Shown here piece after piece: positions 56,046 to 64,000 of a stretch of DNA of 64,000 nt (position 1 is its first letter; every line of letters begins with the position of its first letter). Below the pieces are notes generated by a model, which was not told the DNA's origin, did no database searches, and saw nothing but the letters and a program-made list of their open reading frames with translations. Source of the stretch: Platanthera guangdongensis (lineage: Eukaryota; Streptophyta; Magnoliopsida; Asparagales; Orchidaceae). The DNA lies in the NCBI GenBank assembly GCA_039583875.1, contig CM077163.1, positions 114,647,213-114,711,212 on the forward strand. Direction: 5' to 3'. The position numbers and the translations under genes were made by a program.

Positions 56046-58526
56046 TTATAAAGCTGATAAACATAAGATCATTTGAATGTTGGTGCAATCTTTCTTTCTT
56101 CTTTTGATGTCTCTTCTGGTAGCTGTAAGATTTAGGATAGTACTTTGGAGGCTTAGGAAGATCTTTAGGATTTTTCTGCCATATTCTCTATCATATATTA
56201 TCCTCTTAGTCACAAATGTTTCATACAACTCCCACTCCTGGGAACTGTAATGATCATTTCTATCTTCGTTGAAATATACAACCAGCATTAGTGTCTCAAG
56301 AATGAGTGACTAGGAGGTTGGGCTCCACACCTCAACAAATTCTTGTGTTTTTATTTTCTCAGCTTCTTGACTTGTAATGGGTCCGCTGGCAGAGGTACCC
56401 TCGCCATATTTCCTTCTTTTTGGCACTTGCACTTCTGGAGGAAGATCTTGAGGATACTCTTGTTGATCAGAAGTTCATACATGAGAGTAGTCTGCAAGAG
56501 GAGCTTCATAAATTTCTGGTCTGGGAGAGAATGCAGGCATGCAGACTGTTCGATTAAGTTGAGGAGGTCAAGCTTCATTTGGATTGACTAGAATGTCTGG
56601 AAAGATCTGATTATGCATCTATACTGATATGTCATAAGTGTGAAAGTTTACACCATGAATCTATTTCTGTACATCTGTACTGATCTCTTTCAGTTTAGTA
56701 TCTCATAGTACCTTCATGTCTTCACCAGATTTTGTTAGATATTCTTTTACTTTGTCCTCCCCCTTTCTGACTTCTATAGAGAGGGTTGTTATGGCATCTT
56801 CTTTGAATTTCCCAACTTCCTCACAAATTTTGAAATTCTATTATGCAATTTTCTTTTCCAATTGAATCTGATTTTTTGCCAATGCGACTGATTGTTCCAT
56901 GACTTGACCAATACTACGAATTATGTGGTCTTTGGCTTTTCCACCAATTTGTAGCCGCCTCTTGAACTCATCTGTATTATATTGAATCTCAACAAAGCCT
57001 CTGCTCATATCTTTCTCTAGAGCAGTGACTTTTTCAGTAACTTCTTTGAGAGACTTATCAAAATACTCTCATTGTTTTGTAAACATAGATTCAATTTTAC
57101 CTAGAAGGGTATCATCTGGAATGATTTTAGTTGGAGGAGGAAGAGCTGGAGTTGTCCAGATAGGTATCTCTTCAATCAGAACTAAACTCTTCCCTCTATG
57201 GAAAGATAGTATCTCAGCCCCTTCCTCAACTAGGATAGTGGGGAGAGGGAAATCCAAACTCCTCATGGGAGGTTTTACAGGTTCTGGAATAATCTCTTCA
57301 TCATCAGTTAATACAACTTCATTCTCCCCCTCAATATATGCCTGGGGCTGAGAGTCTTCTGGTATCTCTTCTAGAGGATTCTCTTTAGGGGTCTCTTCAG
57401 GGATAGCTTCAGGGGATTTGCAGTTGTTTTCTCAAGAGAGATGAAAAGGGGGTCATCTGAATTGAGTTATTCTATCATTTTGTTGATGGTTTCTGTAGTA
57501 TTACCCAGTAAAGTGTCATGATCAGAGGAGGAGTGAACATTCATACTTGAGCCACCATCATGTGCAGCGGTGCTTTGCTCATCATCAGACTGAGCTTGAC
57601 CTTCTTCTTCAACTGATTCATCAACATCGGAAACTTTCTTAGGATTCTGAGATGCAGGAACATCTATGTGAATCTCTGTCTCTGGTATCTCAGCTTGTTG
57701 TACTTCTACAAGAACTGAAAGAGCAGGATCCCCCTCAACAGCTGCACAAGATGTGCCAGTTGTATCAGTCTAAGGAGGAGATGGGATCCTATCCTCATCA
57801 TCAAAGATAATTCTTGGGGCTGGTGGAGCCTGGTTGGCTTTGGAATTCTTATCTCCCATCTGTTTATGGAGGCCAGTGTGACTTTATTTAGGTGGTGAAT
57901 AGACACACCTTTAGACATGTCAAAGATTTCTGGGTGTACTTGATTGAGGTATAAGTTGATGATCCTGGAATAATTGGGTGCCTTTATACTGTCCTTTATC
58001 TTGTCAAAGAGCATTTTTCCCCATTAGAATTTCTTACAACAAATTACTGCTGTCATCATGTCGAAGAATTCTGTGGCTATATATCTATTGGAGTGAGATG
58101 TGCAGAGTAGGATTTTACCTAGAATATTGGCCAGGAGCTTGCTTTCAACATTCATGTTTGGTCGTCGATTGGAATTTGTGGATTCCGGGAGACCACAGAA
58201 GGACATGGCCTTTGAGTAGTAAGGTTCTTCGAAGTAGTCCTCCTCGTCAATTAAGGGCTGTTTCAAATACTCTGTTAGGGATGATGCCTTGATCTTGATC
58301 TTCATATTTAGGACCTTGCTTTTCAATAACTTCTCATTCTCTTAATCTTGACATTGCTGAAGAACTCTTCTATATCTGGAATGAATACTTTGTAAGGTTG
58401 CTCAAGAACGAAAGTGAGGCCGGCAGATTCAAGTAGAAGAATGACGTTTCTGAAATCATTGGAGAGTTTGGCGATTCCAGTGCAAACGAACTCACTGTCG
58501 AACCATATCTTTGCAGTAGGAGCAAT
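56046..58526 (-). pseudogene. Copia E extra ORF downstream of pol
   Basis: It is homologous to the frames in C and D. Its presumed start codon is now ATT (58524-58526): 'APTAKIWFDSEF', 'LEQPYKVFIPDIEEFFSNVKI', then 'LIDEEDYFEEP', 'AMSFCGLP', 'LANILGKILLC', 'FFDMMTAVI', 'MLFDKIKDSIKAPNYSRIINLYLNQV' and 'LASINRWEIRI' (57830-58326). An acidic linker and a predicted coiled coil with 'KSLKEVTEKVTALEKDMSRGF' near 57000 follow, and the end is 'ETFVTKRIIYDREYG' with basic 'QKRHQKKKE' (56046-56288). Stops and frameshifts abound. It is about 820 codons in all, more complete than the copies in C and D. Confidence 0.72.
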
Positions 58527-58779
58527 GGATTATAGAGATTGAGAGATTTCTGACCAATGGAAGAAGAGCAAAGGCTTTTTCGGCACGAATGGCGAAACCA
58601 GAGGAGATGAATCGTCATTCTTCGGAAGCCCTATTCTTGAAATTTTGGATTTTGGATATTCTATGGACAACCCTATTTATATATATAATTACAAAATTTG
58701 AAAATAAACACAGGCGTACCTGAATGGCGGTTCAAATTTTCAGAAAACATTTCGGTAAATAGTTTGGCTGTTTTTTGAA

Positions 58780-58965
58780 AAACCAACATTATTTTTCAAA
58801 AGGGATGGAATTTTTCGAAAAGTATATAAAAGTTTTTCGAAAAGTACATAATTTTTCGAGAAATCTAAGTGTATTTTTTCGAAAAGTCCAAGAATGTTTT
58901 TTGAAAAATTCATGAATTTTTTTTTTCGAAAAATCCATAAGTCTTTTCGAGAAATCCAAGTCTGA
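58780..58965. repeat. TTTTCGAAAA array in the spacer of copia E
   Basis: About nine copies in the 495-base gap between RNase H (59022) and the extra ORF (58526), with the same core as E's LTR array. Confidence 0.88.
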
Positions 58966-59021
58966 GTCTGAATGTTCCTGAAAGTTTGCTGACTTCTTCC
59001 TTGACTTGAACTGTGAACTTT

Positions 59022-62000
59022 TCAACACTCCATGTTGAGCATCCAAAAATCTGTCTTAAATTGTGAGAACTTGCTCTCGTCCAGCGGCTTCATGAAAATA
59101 TCTGCAACTTGTCTATCTGTGGGTACATACTGGAGGTTGATGTCCCCATTCTCCACATGCTCTCGAATGAAATGGTATCTTAATTCAATATGCTTCGTCC
59201 GGCTTTGAGAAACAAGATTGTTGGCAATTGCTATAGCGCTGGAAGAATCACAAACCATAGAAATGCCCCTGAACTTCAAGTTGTAGTCTTCAAATTGGTT
59301 CTTTATCCAGAGATGTTGTGCAGAGGAACTGCCTGCAAAAATATATTCTGACTCGGTTGTTAACATTGCAACACAATTCTGTTTCTTGCTGCTCCAAGAT
59401 ATGAGCCTTCTTCCAAGGAATTTTCAAGTCCCGAAAGTTCTCTTTCTGTTGTCTTTGCAACCTGTAAAGTGTGCATCTAAAAATCCAATTAGTTCTTTGT
59501 CATTATTTCTTGGGTACCATAAGCCAAGATTGGGTGTTCTTTTAAGGTATCTCAAAATCCACTTTGCAGCAGAGTAGTAAGATTCCTTAGAGTTCACCTG
59601 ATATCTAGCACACACATATGTTTAGAACATTATGTCAGGCCTACTAGCAGTAAGATAGAGCAAAGATCCAATTATGCTTCTGTACTTGGTTTCATCGAAA
59701 GGTTTCCCTTTCTCGTCCTTGTCCAGAGACATAGTTGAACCCATTGGAGTTCTTATAGAGGTTGCATTCTCCATTCAAAATTTCTTAACCAACTCCTTGG
59801 TGAACATTGTCTGAGAGATAAAAATTACATCTTTAGATTATTTCACCTAAAGTCCTAAGAAATATTTAAGCTAACCTATACTACTCATTTCAAACTTCCC
59901 TTACATAAGTTTGAAAAACTTCATGCAAAGGTTGTTGTTAGTAGAGCCGAAGATAATGTCGTCGACATATATTCGCACTAGCATAATATTGCCTTTTACT
60001 TCCCTAAGAAAGTTAGACAACGTTTCATACCAAACTCGTGGAGCTTGTTTTAAACCGTATAAAGCTTTAAATAACAAATAAACATAATCAGGATGGTTAG
60101 GATCAACGAAACCTGGGGGTTGTTCCACATATACTTCTTCATTTATATTACCGTTGAGGAAGGCAGACTTTAGGTCCATTTGATAGAATATGAAGCCCAT
60201 AAGTGCAGTATATGCGAGGAACAACCTGATGGCTTTAAGTCTTGACACTGGAGCATAGGTCTGAACAAAGTCGATTCCTTCTTTCTTCCTATATCCTTTA
60301 GCTATGATTCTAGCTTTGTTCTTGATGATGGATCCATCTTCATCCATCTTGTTCATGTAGACCCACTTTGTTCAAATTACATTCTTGCCTTTGGGTCTTG
60401 GTACAAGCTTCTAGACTTGGCAACATTTGAACTGATTTAGTTCTTCTTCCATTGCAACTATCCAAGAAGTGTCTTGGTTTGCTTCTTCGAATTTCTTTGG
60501 TTCACCCTACGAGGGGAAACTTAAATTCAAATTTTCATTAGTAGTACCTCTTCGAGTTCTTACACCAGCATGAGGATCTCCTATGATTTGATCAACCGGG
60601 TGATCCCTTAATTGTCTGAGCTCTAGAGTCCTTCCATCGGGAGATTCCACTATTTCTGGAGTTACTTCTTCCACTTGGATAACTTCTTCACCTGGGTGAT
60701 CCTCTTCTCCAAATGAGGTTGGAGGAGTGATCTTGATGAACTTTTGAGAACTTTCTTCAACTGTCTTATCCAAGCTTAACTCTTTTAGCTTTATACATGT
60801 ATCTTCAACAAAAACATTGGAGGAGCTACTATGTAGCAAGCTCGTCTCATCAAATACAACAATAATCGACTCTTCTACCACCAGAGTTTTCTTATTAAAA
60901 ATTCTATAAGCCTTATTATGGCTACTATAACCTACGAAAATACCTTCAAAGCATTTTTCTCCAAACTTCGTACGATGATATTTCCCATTATTAAGTACAT
61001 AACATTTGCAGCAAAAGATCCTGAAGTAGGACATAGTCTGTCTCCTGCCTTTCAGTAGCTCATAGGGAGTCTTATGATGATTCTTGTTGATCAATGCTGT
61101 ATTTTGCACATGACAAGCTATATTGTCTGCCTCAGTCCAGAAGTACTCTAGTAGAGAGGAGTCAGTCAACATTATAGTGCATGCTTTAATGAGTGTTCTA
61201 TTCATTCTCTCTGCAACTCCATTTTGTTGTGGAGTACACGGGTAGGAAAAGTCATGAAAGATACCTAGACTTCCACAGAATTCTGTCATGACAATAGATT
61301 CGAATTCTATTCCGTGGTCACTTCTGTTTCTGACCACTGAGTAGTTTGATTCGTTCTGGATTTTCCGGAAAAAAATCATGAACACGGTTAAGGTATCTGA
61401 ATTTCATTTCAGAAAGAACTCCCAAGTAAAATGTGAGTGATCATCAACAATTACCAGCATATATAACTTACCTCCTAAGATATGAACTTGCATTGAACCG
61501 AATAAGTTCATGTGTAGTAAATATAAACACCTTGAAGAATATTTATTGGCAATGCCCTTAAAGGCATCCCTTATCTTCTTGCCCAACTGGCATGCTTGAC
61601 ATGGAATATCTTTAATGCATTTAATAGTCGGTGTTTCATATACTAGGTCTTAAGAGAGTAACATATTAATAGTTTTGAAATTTATATGTGCAAGTCTCTT
61701 GTGTCAGTGATCACAAAGAGATGCACCATCTTTTGCAACAAAACATACTGGGGTAGAAGTTCCTAGGCATAGAAAATTAAGACTAAATATATTTCTACTC
61801 CTGATGCCTATTAATATCATCTCCATAGTAGATGCCAACTTTATCAGGCACTGATCCTTAGAAAAGGTAACAATAAAACCTTTACCACATAATTGACTTA
61901 TGCTGATTAGATTATGGTCAAATCTTTTCACATAAGCCACATCAGTGGATGAAACTATACCATTAGAAATTGTACCGTAGCCTTTTATGATTCCCCGATC

Positions 62001-62114
62001 AGAGCCACCAAAGATAACCTTTGAACTGTCATTGACTGGAGCATAATTTTGAAGTATACTTCTTGTCCTGGTTTTATGCCAAGAGCATCCACTGTCCAAA
62101 TACCAGATAGGCAT
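59022..62114 (-). pseudogene. pol: Copia E pol: protease, integrase, RT, RNase H
   Basis: Protease 'WYLDSGCSWHKT' (62080-62110); pre-integrase 'CQACQLGKKIRDAF' (61560-61600); integrase 'LHMNLFGS', 'RSDHGIEFES', 'NGVAERMNRTLIKA' (60507-61586); RT '[24 protein letters not shown]', '[24 protein letters not shown]' and the catalytic 'YVDDIIFGS' (59901-60356); RNase H 'TTESEYIFAGSSSAQHLW', 'CDSSSAIAIANNLVSQSRTKHIELRYHFIREHVE' and 'VADIFMKPLDESKFSQFK' (59022-59366). A handful of frameshifts and stops separate these frames. It is less decayed than D. Confidence 0.9.
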
Positions 62115-62615
62115 CTTGTTGGTCTTTGGACATACCTGCCATAGAAGATCATTTTCCTTAGGAATCTAATGAGATTTGGTTCCTAGGTTCCTTGTTAGCT
62201 TACTTACCCCTTGATGTGTTAACACTACGAGTGGTCTGCCTCATATAGTTAACTTGAGAAGTTTCAAAATTTTTGGAATTAAACCAGCAATACACAACAA
62301 AGTGACCAACTTTGTCGCACCACCAACTGTCAAACCTTATGTTTCTTCTACAGGTCTTATGCTTGACCCTTTGAACGTGTGATCTACAGGAGCGACTGAA
62401 TTAAAGGTAAAATCCTTATCATGATGGCGCTCACAAGGCTTCTGCACCTCCTTTTCCTTATGTATAGCGGGCTTGGCTTTAGGTGCCTTCTTGTTTTTAT
62501 GGTCATGAACATATGGACCGTAACTTCTCATTTGAATTTCTTCATAAGGTGCCTTAAATGCACTTTCACCATAGTTTCGTGGACGGGTCCATCCTTGGTA
62601 CCGCGACTTAGGCTC
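62115..62615 (-). pseudogene. gag: Copia E gag C-terminal part
   Basis: 'SRYQGWTRPRNYGESAFKAP', the Lys/Pro-rich 'HKNKKAPKAKPAIHKEKEV' (62337-62531) and a knuckle remnant 'WWCDKVGHFVVYC' with the first Cys lost (about 62287-62335). It is cut at 62616 by LTR F, and ggctc (62611-62615) may be half of a target duplication. Confidence 0.78.
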
Positions 62616-63609
62616 TGTAACGCCCCCGATTTTTCGATGATTTTATTCCAATCGACAACGTCATATTTATGACGTCGTGGTGTTACTTTTAGCGTCGAGT
62701 TTACGGCGCAATGCTGTTAAGGCATTTTCTCATCCGTGCGGTCGAGTCTGCCGAATTCTTGTAGTGATGGAAAAATTTTGCTTTTGGAATTTAAGTTATG
62801 TAATTTTGGGCTTGCTCGTCAAGTTTTGTCGCAATCCGAGCATTTTTGGAGTCTCGGCGCGCGATTGAAGGTTTGGATTTGTTTATGTTCGCCGTATAAT
62901 TTGAAGATTAATATCTCGGGAATGGCTCGTCGGATTTTGGTTTTGACTTCGTCGTTGTGTTCATAGTGTCAGTATTCACCTATGGCGTGAGTTTGGTTTA
63001 ATTCGGCGGTCGTTTGGGCCTCCATTTTAATCTCATAGTTTCCTTGTTCAAAAATATATAAGTAGTTGCCTTACTACTCGAGTCGTTCCTTTCGAGTACT
63101 CGAGTAGTTGCCTTATAACTACTCGAGTAGGTCTCTTCCTGTACTCGAGTAGTTGCCTTACTACTCGAGTAGTTCCTTTCGAGTACTCGAGTAGTTTCCT
63201 TATAACTACTCGAGTAGGTCTCTTCTTGTACTCGAGTAGTTGCCTTACTACTCGAGTAGTTCCTTTCAAGTACTCGAGTTGTTGCCTTATAACTACTCGA
63301 GTAGTTGTCTTATAACTACTCGAATAGGTCTCTTCTTGTACTCGAGTAGTTGCCTTACTACTCGAGTAGTTCCTTTCAGGTACTCGAGTAGTTGCCTTAC
63401 TACTAGAGCAGTTCTTTTCGAGTACTCGAGTAGTTGCCTTACTTGAGTAGTTCCTTTCGAGTACTCGAGTAGTTGCCTTACTACTCGAGTAGTTCTTTTT
63501 GACTACTCGAGTAGTTGCCTTATAACTACTTGAGTAGGTCTCTTCTTGTACTCGAGTAGTTACCTTACTACTCGAGTAGTTCCTTCTGTGTACTCGAGTA
63601 GTTGCCTGG
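62616..63609 (+). repeat. Gypsy LTR F, left part
   Basis: It starts TGTAACGCCCCCGATTTTTCG, closely resembling the minus-strand start of B's LTR (TGTAACACCCTCGATTTTTT), including a nearby TTTATGACGTC word. It is interrupted at 63610 by another LTR. No gene is present. 62640-63060 shows no further structure that I can name. Confidence 0.78.
63075..63609. repeat. ACTCGAGT minisatellite in LTR F
   Basis: About 30 copies of the palindrome ACTCGAGT(AG) alternate with 'ttgcctta' and 'ttcctttcg' spacers, forming a higher-order unit of about 40-75 bases. The 189-codon frame on the minus strand is a by-product. Confidence 0.92.
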
Positions 63610-64000
63610 TGTAACACCCCCTATCCGTCGCATAGCATATAGCAGTAGGTCCGGCCGGGGCCCGACGCCATATACCACAGACAGACCGGGTGGTTACTTA
63701 TGGAAACCATCCAACCAATCTCAACGTCCTACACAGAGCATTCTAGCGGAAGCAGTTTATATAAGTTGTAAACAAGAACCCAGCAACAAGCATGAATGTC
63801 CACTAATACCAAAAGGAATGTTATTACAAAATACTCAAAAGTCGGCCTTAAGGCCTTACAAAATGTTTCACTTGACTGTTACATGATTTACAAACCACGG
63901 CACGCAGGCCGGTCATACATGAATAAAGCAATAAACATTTCCATTTGGGCCTTCGAGGGCCAGCTTCGCAAAAAGGGCTTTAGCCCGCTATTGACCGTTT
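63610..64000 (-). repeat. LTR G: second copy of the Tekay-type LTR end
   Basis: TGTAACACCCCCTATCCGTC and the following bases are the reverse complement of the end of the LTR at 2059-4182. Matches extend from the terminus ('catatagcagtaggtccggc', 'ataccacagacagaccgggt') to 'ccttcgagggccagc' near 63955. The element runs off the right edge. The flank cctgg (63605-63609) may be half of a target duplication. Confidence 0.9.

Noticed and set aside
63048..63617. A 189-codon repetitive protein
   Set aside because: It is produced by the ACTCGAGT array, and the frame stays open only because the unit lacks stops in that frame.

Overview
The window looks like angiosperm intergenic heterochromatin. I find no host gene, rRNA, tRNA gene or CRISPR array. 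Nearly every base can be assigned to LTR retrotransposons or their debris, stacked inside one another. Plant-type features are the Ty1/copia primer site matching the initiator tRNA-Met end, Ty3/gypsy Tekay-type and Tat-type domains (the latter with two RNase H domains), and (TA)n tracts. The species cannot be named from the sequence.

Layout. The oldest visible layer is about 3 kb of a minus-strand copia element, C (37350-40378). To its left C is cut by a decayed minus-strand Tekay-like gypsy element, B (31178-37349). B is cut by a minus-strand copia element, A, whose 5' LTR is 29648-31177. A is in turn split by three insertions: a non-autonomous Tat-type element, Tat1 (20467-29178, plus strand, 5-bp target duplication caact); a complete Tat-type element, Tat2 (5624-18786, minus strand, target duplication taggt); and the right end of a Tekay-type gypsy element (1576-4182). 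The Tekay element is itself cut by a copia LTR (1-1575). To its right C is cut by plus-strand copia D (40379-54319). D is interrupted within its RNase H codons by a 5.3-kb insertion, H, bounded by (TA)n tracts (47294-52630). D is also cut by minus-strand copia E (54320-62615), E by a gypsy LTR, F (62616-63609), and F by a second Tekay-type LTR, G (63610 to the end). Both arms are therefore five layers deep.

Tat2 is the best preserved element. It encodes gag-protease and RT, RNase H, archaeal-type RNase H and integrase on the minus strand. On the opposite strand it carries a two-gene accessory module with its own TATA boxes and, in the second gene, two well-defined introns. Tat1 keeps gag and the same antisense module but has no pol. 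The copia elements C, D and E each carry a different extra reading frame downstream of RNase H. It is preceded by a spacer of about 500 bp packed with a short, often palindromic motif, and in D and E the same motif is arrayed in that element's own LTR.

The most interesting reading, which is an inference, is that several unrelated lineages here each pair an accessory protein with an element-specific short DNA motif. This would resemble the VANC anti-silencing proteins of VANDAL transposons. The alternatives, simple minisatellite growth or promoter enhancer repeats, are not excluded.
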